This document shows, piece after piece, positions 25,207 through 34,064 of a DNA stretch of 64,000 nucleotides. Under the pieces are notes generated by a model that had not been told where the DNA came from, ran no database searches, and saw nothing but the letters and a program-made list of their open reading frames with translations. Positions within the stretch are counted from its first letter, which is position 1. Each line of letters starts with the position of its first letter. The stretch covers positions 1 to 64,000 of the forward strand of contig NZ_VFTC01000014.1 in NCBI RefSeq assembly GCF_007003975.1, given 5' to 3'. The translations under genes and the position numbers were made by a program. This stretch comes from Mesorhizobium sp. WSM4306 (GTDB lineage: Bacteria > Pseudomonadota > Alphaproteobacteria > Rhizobiales > Rhizobiaceae).

Positions 25207-26265
25207 ATGATCGACGGCGGGGAGGCAGTTCGGAAACTGGCGCTTAACATCGCCCGCTTTACCGGCCTTGCACCGCTGGCCAAGCCTTTCGTCGGCGGCA
25301 TCGGCGCCATCCTGATGCTGCACCGGGTCACCGCCACGCCGGAGAAGCCCGACGGCGTCAACCGTCATCTCAACATCGCCCCGCGTTTCCTCGACGCTCT
25401 CGTCGCCGACATGAAGGCGAGGGGCTATGCCTTCGTCACGCTCGACGAGGCGATCGAGCGCATCAAGGCCGGCGGCAAGGACGGCCAGTTCGCCACCATC
25501 ACCGCCGATGACGCCTATCGCGACAACATGACCGAAGCGCTGCCGGTGCTGGAAAAGCACGACGCGCCGATCACCATCTATGTCGCGCCGGGCCTGATCG
25601 ACGGCAGCGCCGATTTGTGGTGGGACGTGGTCGAGGACATCGTCAACGCACGCGACCGGCTGACGCTGGCGACGCCGAAGGGTCCGGTTTCGATCGACTG
25701 CTCGACCCACGGCAAGAAGCTCCAGGCCAATGCGCGCCTGCACGCTTACCTGACGCTTGAGGTGCGCGAGGAGGATCAGCGCGCCGCGCTGCGCGATCTC
25801 GCGCGCTCGAACGGCATCGAACTCGATGGCCTGCGCTCAAGCACGCTGATGAATTGGGACGATATACGCGCCATGGCCGGGCACAGGCTGGTGACGATCG
25901 GCGCGCATACGGTCAACCATCGCAATCTGAAGCGGCTCGACGAAGCCGATGCGCGCCATGAGATCGGCGACGTCAGGCGCCAGCTGCAGGCGCAGCTGGG
26001 CGAAGAGCCGCGCCATCTCGCTTATCCCTATGGCTACGCCAGCGCTGTCGGCTGCCGCGAAGTGGGCTTTGCCCGCGACGCCGGCTACGCCTCGGCGGTG
26101 ACCACTCGACATGGCGTACTGCATGCCGAGCATGCCGGCTTCCTGCACGCGCTGCCGCGCATTTCGGTGAATGGCCGCTACCAGAGCGTCGCCCACATCC
26201 GCACCATGTTGTCGGGCGTAACGACGCCGCTGGCCAATGCCGGCAAAATGGTCGTGACAATTTAG
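25207..26265 (+). CDS. Polysaccharide deacetylase (NodB-like CE4)
   Basis: 352-residue carbohydrate esterase 4-type protein that should remove N- or O-acetyl groups from a glycan. The LMLHRVTATPE strand and the motif 1 equivalent ITADDAYRDN keep the Asp pair, although the usual TFDDG is altered to TADDA. Motif 2 is intact (GAHTVNHRNL, both His), and motif 3 reads HLAYPYGYAS. No obvious signal peptide is present, so it may act on cytoplasmic lipid-linked sugars or be exported unusually. It is divergent from the CelD-like acetyltransferase, an acetyl-add/acetyl-remove pair. Confidence 0.85.
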   Translation: MIDGGEAVRKLALNIARFTGLAPLAKPFVGGIGAILMLHRVTATPEKPDGVNRHLNIAPRFLDALVADMKARGYAFVTLDEAIERIKAGGKDGQFATITADDAYRDNMTEALPVLEKHDAPITIYVAPGLIDGSADLWWDVVEDIVNARDRLTLATPKGPVSIDCSTHGKKLQANARLHAYLTLEVREEDQRAALRDLARSNGIELDGLRSSTLMNWDDIRAMAGHRLVTIGAHTVNHRNLKRLDEADARHEIGDVRRQLQAQLGEEPRHLAYPYGYASAVGCREVGFARDAGYASAVTTRHGVLHAEHAGFLHALPRISVNGRYQSVAHIRTMLSGVTTPLANAGKMVVTI

Positions 26266-26277
26266 CCTGGGCGCTTT

Positions 26278-26493
26278 TCAGCCTTTCGGCCGCGGCTCCA
26301 GGATCAGCCATTTGATGATGCCCATCGCCGGCAGCACCCAGAACAGGCCGCTGAACAGGAAGAACAGGAAATGCACCAGCGGGCCGGATTCCGATAGCTG
26401 CGCCACCGCTATGATCGACGCGACCAGCGCATAGATGATGACCAGCGCGACCAGCAGGAAGGTTCCGATCAGCTTTTTCAGGCGGATGGGCAT
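26278..26493 (-). CDS. DUF2842 small membrane protein
   Basis: 71-residue protein with two membrane helices (LIGTFLLVALVIIYALVASI and HFLFFLFSGLFWVLPAMGII) separated by a short loop, ending PRPKG. Length, helix spacing and the conserved FWVLPA and PL/W pattern match the alphaproteobacterial DUF2842 family, whose function is unknown. The ATG at 26493 is used; a longer in-frame start at 26529 is less likely. Convergent with the deacetylase. Confidence 0.82.
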   Translation of the reverse strand: MPIRLKKLIGTFLLVALVIIYALVASIIAVAQLSESGPLVHFLFFLFSGLFWVLPAMGIIKWLILEPRPKG

Positions 26494-26645
26494 GAGGCGT
26501 TCTCGTTGATCGCCTTCGCTTAGGCCCAACCGGGCGCCTGTGCAACCCGCCAGTTGCGGCGCGACGGCGTGCCGCGCCGTCCGGTCTTGTCAGCCGGGTT
26601 GGGATGGTTCACCAATCCGCCACTTGCAACTGCCGGGACCAGCCC

Positions 26646-27737
26646 ATGGCCGCCATCTCAGCCGCCACGCCTTCTATGGATCGCGACCGCGATCTCTCCA
26701 ACCGGGCGCTGGTGCGCGGCTGGCTCTATGTCGTGCTTTTGGTGCTGTTTGCGCTGGTGCTGGTCGGCGGCGCCACAAGGCTCACCGAGTCCGGCCTATC
26801 GATCACCGAATGGAAGCCGCTCCACGGTGTGATACCGCCGCTCAACGACGCCGAGTGGCAGGAGGAATTCCAGCTCTACCAGAAGATCCCGCAATATGCC
26901 GAGCTCAACAACGGCATGAGCCTCGACGCCTTCAAGTCGATCTTCTGGTGGGAATGGGCGCATCGCATCCTCGCCCGCAGCGTCGGACTCGTCTTTGGCT
27001 TGCCGCTGCTGGTTTTCTGGGCGACGCGCCGCATCGAGCGCGGCCTTGGGCCAAAACTGCTCGGCATTCTGCTGCTCGGTGGTCTGCAAGGCGCCATCGG
27101 CTGGTGGATGGTGGCCTCCGGCCTGGTCGACCGCGTTTCCGTCAGCCAATACCGGCTGGCAACGCATCTGACGCTTGCGGCCCTGATCTTCACCGCCACC
27201 ATGGTCGTCGCGCGCGGCCTGGCGCCGCATTCGGAGCCTGCCGCCGATCGGTCGACGCAGCGGCTCGCCGGCTTCATCGTGCTGTTGGCGCTGGTGCAGA
27301 TCTATCTCGGCGGTCTGGTCGCCGGCCTCGATGCCGGCCTGAGCTACAACACCTGGCCGATGATGGACGGCAAGATTGTCCCCAGCGACCTGCTTCTGCT
27401 CGAACCGGTCTGGCGCAATTTCTTCGAGAACCCGAAGACGGTGCAGTTCGTCCATCGGCTGGGGGCCTACACGGTCTTTGCCGTCGCGCTTTGGCATATG
27501 ATCGCGACACGCCGGCGGCTGCCAGGCACGACGCATGCGCGGCGCGCGACGCTGCTGTTCCTGCTGGTATTGGTCCAGGCCTCGATCGGCATCGGTACGC
27601 TGTTGATGCAGGTGCCGCTGCACATGGCGCTGACGCATCAGGCTTTCGCGCTTGTCCTGCTGGGTTTTGCCGCCGCGCACTGGCGCGGCACCAAGGGCGC
27701 CTATCCGTTGCCGCACGAGATATCAGTCAGAAGCTGA
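26646..27737 (+). CDS. ctaA: Heme A synthase (CtaA/COX15)
   Basis: 363-residue membrane enzyme that oxidises the C8 methyl of heme O to the formyl group of heme A for cytochrome aa3 oxidase. Eight hydrophobic helices are visible. The four heme-ligand histidines appear in [38 protein letters not shown] and [15 protein letters not shown]. The [18 protein letters not shown] signature near residue 40 is typical of the COX15 type. The ATG at 26646 ([10 protein letters not shown]) suits the family; an in-frame GTG at 26604 would add 14 residues. It stands alone, without ctaB or ctaG in the window. Confidence 0.93.
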   Translation: MAAISAATPSMDRDRDLSNRALVRGWLYVVLLVLFALVLVGGATRLTESGLSITEWKPLHGVIPPLNDAEWQEEFQLYQKIPQYAELNNGMSLDAFKSIFWWEWAHRILARSVGLVFGLPLLVFWATRRIERGLGPKLLGILLLGGLQGAIGWWMVASGLVDRVSVSQYRLATHLTLAALIFTATMVVARGLAPHSEPAADRSTQRLAGFIVLLALVQIYLGGLVAGLDAGLSYNTWPMMDGKIVPSDLLLLEPVWRNFFENPKTVQFVHRLGAYTVFAVALWHMIATRRRLPGTTHARRATLLFLLVLVQASIGIGTLLMQVPLHMALTHQAFALVLLGFAAAHWRGTKGAYPLPHEISVRS

Positions 27738-27850
27738 GCCGTACCTTCCGCACCGCCTCTGCGACCGCCAGCTCGCGAGTTTCGTCGACTCTATTGCCGT
27801 CTTCATGATGCCATGCGGCCGACAGGCAACCCCAGGCGATTGCGTGGTCC

Positions 27851-27893
27851 AGAATTCCAGAAAAAGTGTGAGCGGTTTTTCGTCCGGAATTGC
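27851..27893. repeat. AATTCC...GGAATTGC intergenic palindrome, family A copy 3
   Basis: Begins AGAATTCCAGAAAAAGTGTG and ends CGTCCGGAATTGC, closest to copy 2 with several substitutions. It lies between ctaA and argC 3' ends, that is, in a convergent intergenic region. Confidence 0.82.
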
Positions 27894-27945
27894 TCCAAAC
27901 AAAGCGATTGAGCGGTCCGCGGTTTCCACGAAACGGTGAAACGCT

Positions 27946-28872
27946 CTAGAGGCCGAGCATCAGGTCCATGTTCTGCACAGCCGCACCTGAAGCGCCCTTG
28001 CCGAGATTGTCATAGACGGCAATCAGCAGCGCCTGCGCCCTATCGTCATTGGCAAAGACATAGACCTTCATGCGGTTGGTGCCGTTATAGACCTCCGGAT
28101 TGATCTCCGGCATGCGCTCCATATGCGCATAGGGCGCCACTTCGACCACGCCGCCCTTGATGGCGGCGAAATGGTCGGCGATAGCGGCGTGCAGTTCGGC
28201 CCCGGTCGGCACATGGTCGAGGCCGCCGAGCTGCAGCGGCACCACCGTGATCATGCCTTGGGCGAAATTGCCGACCGCCGGCTGCATGATCGGATCGTGC
28301 GACAGCTTCGCATAGGTCCTGAGCTCCGGCACATGCTTGTGCTGCAGGGTCAACCCATAGGGCAGGAATTCCGAGGCATCCTCGCCCTGGGCGACATACT
28401 CCTCGATCATCGGCCGGCCGCCGCCCGAATAGCCCGAAATGCCATTGACCGTCACCGGGAAGTCCGGCGGCAGCAGGCCTGCCGCCACCAGCGGCCGCAA
28501 TGTTGCGATCGGTCCTTGCGGCCAGCAGCCGGGATTGGCGACGCGCTTCGCTGTGGCGATGGTCTTGGCTTGTCCCCGGTCCAGTTCGGCAAAACCGTAT
28601 TCCCAGCCCTCGGCGACGCGATGCGCGGTCGAGGCGTCGATCACCTTGGTGGTGTCGTTGGCAATCAGCGACACGCTTTCCTTGGCGGCCGCATCCGGCA
28701 GGCACAAGATCGCGACATCGGCGGCATTGAGGAATTCGGCGCGTGCCGCCGTTTCCTTGCGGCGCTCGGTCGGGATCGAGATGATCTCGAGATCGCCGCG
28801 CTCGGCCAGCAGCGCCCGGATCTGCAGGCCGGTGGTGCCGTGTTCGCCGTCGATGAAGATTTTCGGTTTCAT
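27946..28872 (-). CDS. argC: N-acetyl-gamma-glutamyl-phosphate reductase (type 2)
   Basis: 308-residue NADPH-dependent enzyme of arginine biosynthesis, reducing N-acetylglutamyl phosphate to the semialdehyde. The N-terminal dinucleotide fold starts IFIDGEHGTTGLQIRALLAE. The catalytic cysteine is Cys116 in RVANPGCWPQG, and HKHVPEL and YAHMERMPE follow. The shorter length and IDGEHGTTG start identify the type 2 ArgC family common in alphaproteobacteria. It is followed on the same strand, 30 bp away, after agmatinase, so the two may be co-transcribed. Confidence 0.95.
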   Translation of the reverse strand: MKPKIFIDGEHGTTGLQIRALLAERGDLEIISIPTERRKETAARAEFLNAADVAILCLPDAAAKESVSLIANDTTKVIDASTAHRVAEGWEYGFAELDRGQAKTIATAKRVANPGCWPQGPIATLRPLVAAGLLPPDFPVTVNGISGYSGGGRPMIEEYVAQGEDASEFLPYGLTLQHKHVPELRTYAKLSHDPIMQPAVGNFAQGMITVVPLQLGGLDHVPTGAELHAAIADHFAAIKGGVVEVAPYAHMERMPEINPEVYNGTNRMKVYVFANDDRAQALLIAVYDNLGKGASGAAVQNMDLMLGL

Positions 28873-28902
28873 GGTCCTGCCAAATTCCGTTCTAATTCAA
28901 AC

Positions 28903-29904
28903 CTAGATGCCCTGGCCGTGGTTCGCCGCGCCATGGTTGCCGTTGTTCAGCTCTTCGGCCCTGGCCTTTCGTTCGGCCACCAGGCCGAGATAGTGCATGG
29001 CCACCATCGAACCGGCGATCGCCGTTATATCGGCGTGATCGTAGGCCGGCGCAACCTCCACGACGTCGGCGCCGACGATATCGACCTGGCCGAGCTGGCG
29101 CAGCGTCGACAATATCTTGGCCGAGGACGGTCCGCCAGCGACAGGCGTGCCGGTGCCGGGAGCGAAGGCCGGGTCGAGGCAGTCGATGTCGAAGGTCAGG
29201 TAGGTCTTCCTGCCGCCGGTGCGGTCGACGATGGCGTAGGCGATATCGGACGCCCGCATTTCCTCGATCTCGTGGCCGTAGAGAATTTTGATGCCGAATG
29301 TATCGGGGGCATGCGTGCGGATGCCGATCTGGATCGAACGGTCTGGATCGATGATGCCCTCATTGACGGCGCGGCCGACGAACGAGCCATGGTCGATGCG
29401 CTTGCCGTCGTCCGGCCAGGTGTCCTGGTGGGCGTCGAACTGCACCAGCGCCAGCGGCCCGTGGATGGCGGCATGCGCCTTGAGCAGCGGCCAGGTGACG
29501 AAATGGTCGCCGCCGAGCGAGAGCAGGAAAGCGCCCGATTTCAGGATCTTCGCCGCTTCGCGCTCGATCGTGCCGGGCGTCTTCTGGTGATTGCCCGAAT
29601 CGAGCAGGCAGTCGCCACAGTCTACGACAGCCAGATGCTCGAACAGGTCGCGTGAGAACGGATATTGCGGATCGTTGTCGAGGATCGCCGAAGCGCGGCG
29701 GATCGCCTGCGGCCCGAAGCGAGCGCCCGGCCGGTTGGTGACGGCGGCGTCGAAGGGAATGCCCCATACGACCGCGTCCGCGCCCTTTACATCCTTGGTG
29801 TATTTGCGCCGCATGAACGACAGCGCGCCGGCATAGGTCGGCTCGAAGGATGGCCCCGTCTTGGAGCGGGCGGTGAAGGCGTTGTCGATGGTCTGGTTCG
29901 CCAT
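28903..29904 (-). CDS. speB: Agmatinase (ureohydrolase family)
   Basis: 333-residue manganese hydrolase converting agmatine to putrescine and urea. The metal ligands are visible in LGGDHFVTWPL, QFDAHQDTWPDD and YLTFDIDCLDPAFAPG. The usual GTGTPVAGG and DVVEVAPAYDHADITA motifs of the agmatinase/proclavaminate amidinohydrolase group are present. The ATG at 29904 is supported by AGAGGA upstream; a start at 29937 lacks this. Related guanidino-acid hydrolases cannot be excluded. It precedes argC on the same strand. Confidence 0.9.
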   Translation of the reverse strand: MANQTIDNAFTARSKTGPSFEPTYAGALSFMRRKYTKDVKGADAVVWGIPFDAAVTNRPGARFGPQAIRRASAILDNDPQYPFSRDLFEHLAVVDCGDCLLDSGNHQKTPGTIEREAAKILKSGAFLLSLGGDHFVTWPLLKAHAAIHGPLALVQFDAHQDTWPDDGKRIDHGSFVGRAVNEGIIDPDRSIQIGIRTHAPDTFGIKILYGHEIEEMRASDIAYAIVDRTGGRKTYLTFDIDCLDPAFAPGTGTPVAGGPSSAKILSTLRQLGQVDIVGADVVEVAPAYDHADITAIAGSMVAMHYLGLVAERKARAEELNNGNHGAANHGQGI

Positions 29905-30181
29905 TACGGGTCCTCTTTGTTCATCGGGCTGCCACAACTACAGAACCGGCACGCAAGATGCCAGTCACAGCTTGGCGAAACGACGTGGCGCTCTCCCGGG
30001 GCGACACAGGATTTTGTCGCCAAGGCGCAAGGCCCTTCTCGATCCTGCTCTGGCGCGCTGCTGGCATGGTTTCAGCACGACTTTGTTGCAGCGGCGCGAC
30101 AATCCACTAGCCGGCTTCGTTCACCGGCCTGTCACTGACGTCGCCTATCCCCGGGGTCGATCCGGCAAGGAGCGATTCTCG

Positions 30182-31234
30182 ATGCGGACCATCTGCCTTC
30201 TGTTTTGCGCAGCACTTGCCGCCTTCACTGGCCAGGCCTCGGCAAGCGAAACCCGCGCCAGGCAAATCCTCGACCGCTTCGAGCACGCCAACCAGTGGCG
30301 CGACCATGTCATGGTCGCCGCGCACCGCGCCGGCAGCATGCAGGCCGGCAAGACGCTCTATGCTGAAAATTCGCTCGCCGCCGTCGAAGGCGCCATCGCC
30401 ATCGGCGCCGAGATCGTCGAGGTCGACATCAGGCGTTCGAAGGATGGCGAGTTCGTCGTCATGCATGACAGCTGGCTCGACCGCACAACCACTTGCAAGG
30501 GCGAGGTGGTCAATTACACGCTGGCTGAGCTCAAGCGCTGCAGGCTGGTGGTCGAAGGCACCGGTGCCGTCACCAATGAGGCGGTTTCCACGCTGCGCGA
30601 AATGCTGCTGGCGACCAGGGATCGGATCCTGATCAACCTCGACAACAAGCTCGATGTCCAGGCGCTGCCAGGCATGATCGCCATTGCCCGCGATCTCGGC
30701 ATGGCCGAACAGGTGATCGTCAAGGAGAACCTGTGGAACCGGCAGCGGATCGACGTCGTCAAGGGGACGCTCGATGCTGCCGGCGGCGGCTTCCAGTTCA
30801 TGCCGATCATCGCCGACGACGCGGTGCATGACGCTGCCTTTGCCGAGCAGGTCGGCAAGGCTTTTGCGCCGGGCGCCATCGAACTGATCAACTGGCGGGC
30901 AGGGGCGCAAACGCTAACTGAGACCGGCGGCCCGCTGTTCAGCACTCGCATGCGGGCGGTGTCGGTGCGGGGCGGCTGGCACATCTGGGCCGACACCTAC
31001 GCCATCGTCAACAAGCCGGGCGGCTTCCTCTCCGGCGGCCGCGGCGACGAACTGGCGGTCGCGGCCAGCCTGCCGGCCGAGACGTACGGTTTCTGGGCCG
31101 AACGCGGCGCCACCATCATCCAGACCGATGAGCCGAAGGTTGCGATTGGCTGGCTGGTGGCAAATGGGTTTCGTGTGCGTTACGCGGATGATCCGCGGCC
31201 GGCCGAGCCGGCGAATACGGCGAGTATCAACTAG
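30182..31234 (+). CDS. Exported glycerophosphodiester phosphodiesterase
   Basis: 350-residue GDPD-family protein with a signal peptide (MRTICLLFCAALAAFTGQAS). Motifs are VAAHRAG (first catalytic His), the metal-binding EIVEVDIRRSKDGEFVVMHD with the second His, LDRTTTCKGEV and the C-terminal IIQTDEPKVAIGWL. It should hydrolyse glycerophosphodiesters in the periplasm, releasing glycerol 3-phosphate and alcohols. The ATG at 30182 follows AAGGAG at 30167-30172. A palindromic repeat begins about 20 bp after its stop. Confidence 0.9.
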   Translation: MRTICLLFCAALAAFTGQASASETRARQILDRFEHANQWRDHVMVAAHRAGSMQAGKTLYAENSLAAVEGAIAIGAEIVEVDIRRSKDGEFVVMHDSWLDRTTTCKGEVVNYTLAELKRCRLVVEGTGAVTNEAVSTLREMLLATRDRILINLDNKLDVQALPGMIAIARDLGMAEQVIVKENLWNRQRIDVVKGTLDAAGGGFQFMPIIADDAVHDAAFAEQVGKAFAPGAIELINWRAGAQTLTETGGPLFSTRMRAVSVRGGWHIWADTYAIVNKPGGFLSGGRGDELAVAASLPAETYGFWAERGATIIQTDEPKVAIGWLVANGFRVRYADDPRPAEPANTASIN

Positions 31235-31252
31235 AAATTCAACGCCGGCGCT

Positions 31253-31433
31253 GCACCCCCACCCGGCGCTACGCGCCGACCTCCCCATCGAGGGGAGGTA
31301 GGAGTCGCGGCAATTCTGCGCTCGACTTTGCTTTGTCGAATTATCGAAGAATCGGAGCATCGGCTGAATGTAAAGCGCGACCTCCTACCTCCCCTCGATG
31401 GGGAGGTCGCGCCGAAGGCGCGGGTGGGGTGAC
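31253..31433. repeat. Mosaic palindrome family C, copy 1
   Basis: About 181 bp with inverted ends. The left arm contains the hairpin CGGCGCTACGCGCCG followed by CCTCCCCATCGAGGGGAGG. The right arm contains CCTCCCCTCGATGGGGAGG, then GCGCCGAAGGCGCG and GGGGTGAC. A second copy in the same orientation is at 33332-33516. Confidence 0.88.
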
Positions 31434-31453
31434 AGCGCTGCCCGCAAAAAGCC

Positions 31454-32326
31454 TCACGCCGCTTTCGCCACCCCATCCAGCTCCCGCAAAACCTCATCCG
31501 ACAGCTCCAGTTCCGCCGCCGCCAGGTTCTCCCTCAAATGCCCGACTGACGATGTCCCCGGGATCAGCAGAATGTTCGACGAGCGCTTGAGCAGCCAGGC
31601 GAGCGCAACCTGTAACGGCGTGGCGCCGAGCCGCACCGCGACGTCCGACAAAGTCGACGACTGCAATGGGCTGAAACCGCCGAGCGGGAAGAACGGCGTG
31701 TAGGCGATACCGTCGCGTGCCAATTCGTCGATCAATCCGTCGTCATCCCGATGCGCCAGATTGTACTGGTTCTGCACGCAGACGATCTTGGCGATCCGGC
31801 GGCCTTCCTCGACTTGCGCGCGGGTGACGTTGCTCAAGCCGATATGACGCACGAGGCCCTTGCGCTGCAGCTCGGCGAGCGCTGTCAGTTGCGCCTCGAT
31901 CGAGCCCTCGGCCGGGCCCATCGGGCTGAACATGATGCGCAGATTGACGACGTCCAGAACCTCAAGTCCAAGGTTCCTGAGATTGTCGTGCACGGCTTGC
32001 TCAAGCTCCTTGGGCGAATAGGCAGGCAGCCAGGAGGCATCGTTGCCGCGCCGCGCGCCGATCTTGGTGACGATGACGAGGTTTTGGCGGTAGGGCGCCA
32101 GCGCTTCGCGGATCAGCAGGTTGGTGACGTGTGGGCCATAATAGTCGGAGGTGTCGACGTGGTTGACCCCCGACGCCGCCGCCTCGCGCAACACCGCTAT
32201 GGCCGCGTCATGATCCCTAGGCGGACCGAACACGTGAGGGCCGGCAAGTTGCATGGCGCCATAGCCGAGACGCTTCACGGTGTAGCTGCCGAGGGTGAAT
32301 GTGCCGGATTTGTCTAGACTGGACAT
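31454..32326 (-). CDS. Aldo/keto reductase
   Basis: 290-residue NADPH-dependent oxidoreductase with a TIM-barrel fold. The catalytic residues are the Asp/Tyr in NHVDTSDYYGPHV, Lys in VIVTKIGAR, and the position of His taken by Asn/Arg in VVNLRIMFS, as in AKR12/13-like enzymes. VRHIGLSNVTRAQVEEG and the C-terminal LLIPGTSSVGHLREN bind the cofactor. The ATG at 32326 (MSSLDKSG) has GAGAAGC upstream. It is divergent from a LysR regulator, and the pair is bracketed by family C repeats. Substrate unknown. Confidence 0.9.
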   Translation of the reverse strand: MSSLDKSGTFTLGSYTVKRLGYGAMQLAGPHVFGPPRDHDAAIAVLREAAASGVNHVDTSDYYGPHVTNLLIREALAPYRQNLVIVTKIGARRGNDASWLPAYSPKELEQAVHDNLRNLGLEVLDVVNLRIMFSPMGPAEGSIEAQLTALAELQRKGLVRHIGLSNVTRAQVEEGRRIAKIVCVQNQYNLAHRDDDGLIDELARDGIAYTPFFPLGGFSPLQSSTLSDVAVRLGATPLQVALAWLLKRSSNILLIPGTSSVGHLRENLAAAELELSDEVLRELDGVAKAA

Positions 32327-32357
32327 GTGCTTCTCCTTCGCTGTCGGCGAGTGAGAT

Positions 32358-32392
32358 AGGACATTGCCGCTGTCCTGATAACCGGGTATAAT
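32358..32392 (+). promoter_or_regulatory. LysR promoter with overlapping palindrome
   Basis: TTGCCG (32364-32369), a 17-bp spacer and a consensus TATAAT (32387-32392) form a strong sigma70-type promoter toward the LysR start at 32421. The inverted repeat AGGACA (32358-32363) / TGTCCT (32371-32376) straddles the -35 box, so a bound regulator would block or modulate this promoter. Confidence 0.7.
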
Positions 32393-32420
32393 CGGCACGA
32401 CCTGTGCGGAAATAAAAACA

Positions 32421-33380
32421 ATGGCGACTGATCTCAACGATCTCCAGGCATTTATGGCCGTGGCACGCGCCGGCGGCTTTCGCGAAGCGGCTCGCGTGAC
32501 GGCAGGCAGCGCGTCAGTGCTCAGCGAAGCCATCCGTCGTCTGGAAACCCAACTTGGTGTGCGGCTCTTCAATCGTACCACGCGCAGTGTCGCCCTGACC
32601 GAGGCAGGCGCCAGCCTGCTGGCGCGTCTTGGGCCCGCGCTGGGTGAGGTGGAGGCCTCGCTCGACGTCGTGAACGGCTTTCGCGACAGACCAGCCGGGA
32701 CCTTGCGCCTCAATGTGCCAATCAGCGCCTCGCGGCTGGTCCTGCCAAAAATCGTTCCGGGATTTCTCGCGGCCTATCCGGCCATCCGGCTGGAGGTGAT
32801 TGCGGAGGAGAACTTTGTCGATTTGCTAACGGCCAGTTGCGATGCCGGCATCCGCTACGACGAGCGGCTGGAGCAGGATATGATCGCCGTGCCGATCGGC
32901 CCCCGTGTCCAGCGCTTCACCACCTCCGCCTCTCCGGCCTATCTTGATCGGCACGGCCGGCCGCAACACCCGCGTGACCTGCTTGGCCATGCGTGCGTGC
33001 GTGGTCGCTTTCCCAGCGGGGTCATGACGCCTTGGGAATTCGAGCGCGACGGCGAGGTGGTGCGGGTCGATCCCACCGGACCGTTGGTCGTCAGCATCGG
33101 TGGCGGTGTCGATCTCGCCGTCGATGCGGCAATCGCTGGCGTCGGAATTCTGTGGCTCTTCGAGGACTGGGTGCGTCCGCATTTCGAGAGCGGTGCGCTA
33201 GAACCCGTGCTGGAGCCGTGGTGGCAGGAGTTTTCAGGCCCGTTCCTCTACTATCCCGGGCGCCGTCTGGTGCCAGCGCCGCTGCGCGCCTTTATCGATT
33301 ACATCAAGTCGGCCACACCACGGTCGGCGCCGTCACCCGACCCGGCGCTTCGCGCCGACCTCCCCATCGAGGGGAGGTAG
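32421..33380 (+). CDS. LysR-family regulator
   Basis: 319-residue regulator. The HTH spans residues about 1-62 (LNDLQAFMAVARAGGFREAA, SEAIRRLETQLGVRLFNRTT). The LysR substrate-binding domain follows (about 88-295: GTLRLNVPISASRLVLPKIV, FVDLLTASCDAGIRYDERL). It is closest in style to the regulators that control adjacent aldo/keto reductase genes, and it is divergent from one. The last 16 or so residues (SPDPALRADLPIEGR) are encoded by the left end of repeat family C copy 2, so the natural C-terminus has been replaced or extended. Confidence 0.9.
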   Translation: MATDLNDLQAFMAVARAGGFREAARVTAGSASVLSEAIRRLETQLGVRLFNRTTRSVALTEAGASLLARLGPALGEVEASLDVVNGFRDRPAGTLRLNVPISASRLVLPKIVPGFLAAYPAIRLEVIAEENFVDLLTASCDAGIRYDERLEQDMIAVPIGPRVQRFTTSASPAYLDRHGRPQHPRDLLGHACVRGRFPSGVMTPWEFERDGEVVRVDPTGPLVVSIGGGVDLAVDAAIAGVGILWLFEDWVRPHFESGALEPVLEPWWQEFSGPFLYYPGRRLVPAPLRAFIDYIKSATPRSAPSPDPALRADLPIEGR

Positions 33381-33516
33381 GAGGTTGCGCCAGCGCCGCG
33401 GTAGAACAATCCGTCCTGATCAGCTTAAACCAGGCCAATCGTCCGGCTATTGAAGCGCGGCGCCCTACCTCCCCTCGACGATGGGAAGGTCGCGCCGAAG
33501 GCGCGGGCGGGGTGAC
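33332..33516. repeat. Mosaic palindrome family C, copy 2
   Basis: About 185 bp bounded by GTCACCC and GGGTGAC. Left arm hairpins CGGCGCTTCGCGCCG and CCTCCCCATCGAGGGGAGG match copy 1. In the right arm the stem has acquired changes (CTCGACGATGGGAAGG). It overlaps the 3' end of the LysR coding region. Confidence 0.88.
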
Positions 33517-33526
33517 TGCCGAGACC

Positions 33527-33559
33527 CAAAACAAAAAGGCCGCCCGGAGGCGGCCTTTT
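33527..33559 (-). terminator. Terminator of the rplM-rpsI operon
   Basis: Stem AAAAGGCCGCC (33534-33544) / GGCGGCCTTTT (33549-33559) with loop CGGA. On the minus strand it continues into TTTTTGTTTTGG. Confidence 0.9.
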
Positions 33560-33580
33560 CGACATGGAAATTCGTAGCGC

Positions 33581-34063
33581 TTAGCGCTTCGAGAACTGGA
33601 AGCTGCGGCGGGCCTTCGCCTTGCCGTACTTCTTGCGCTCGACGACGCGGCTGTCGCGGGTCAGGAAGCCGCCCTTCTTGAGCACGGCGCGCAGCGTCGG
33701 CTCGTAATAGGTCAGCGCCTTGGAGATGCCGTGACGAACCGCACCGGCCTGGCCGGACAGACCGCCACCGACAACGGTGGCGACGATGTCGTACTGGCCG
33801 GCGCGGTTAGAGGCGATGATCGGCTGGTTGAGGATCATCTGCAGGACCGGACGCGCGAAATAGGTCGCGAATTCCTTGTCGTTGACGATGATCTTGCCGG
33901 AACCCGGCTTCACCCAGACGCGCGCAATGGCGTTCTTGCGCTTGCCGGTGGCATAGGCGCGGCCCGACTTGTCGAGCTTCTGGACATGGACGGGAGCAGC
34001 CGGCTGCGTGTTGGTGTTGCCGGTAGCCGTTCCGAGTTCTGCGAGCGAGGAAAGCTCAGCCAT
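33581..34063 (-). CDS. rpsI: 30S ribosomal protein S9
   Basis: 160-residue ribosomal protein. The S9 core is at about 30-160 with [52 protein letters not shown] and the invariant C-terminal tail [17 protein letters not shown], whose final SKR contacts P-site tRNA. A 30-residue N-terminal extension is usual in rhizobia. It starts 1 bp after the rplM stop codon and is followed by a terminator. Confidence 0.98.
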   Translation of the reverse strand: MAELSSLAELGTATGNTNTQPAAPVHVQKLDKSGRAYATGKRKNAIARVWVKPGSGKIIVNDKEFATYFARPVLQMILNQPIIASNRAGQYDIVATVVGGGLSGQAGAVRHGISKALTYYEPTLRAVLKKGGFLTRDSRVVERKKYGKAKARRSFQFSKR

Positions 34064-34064
34064 C

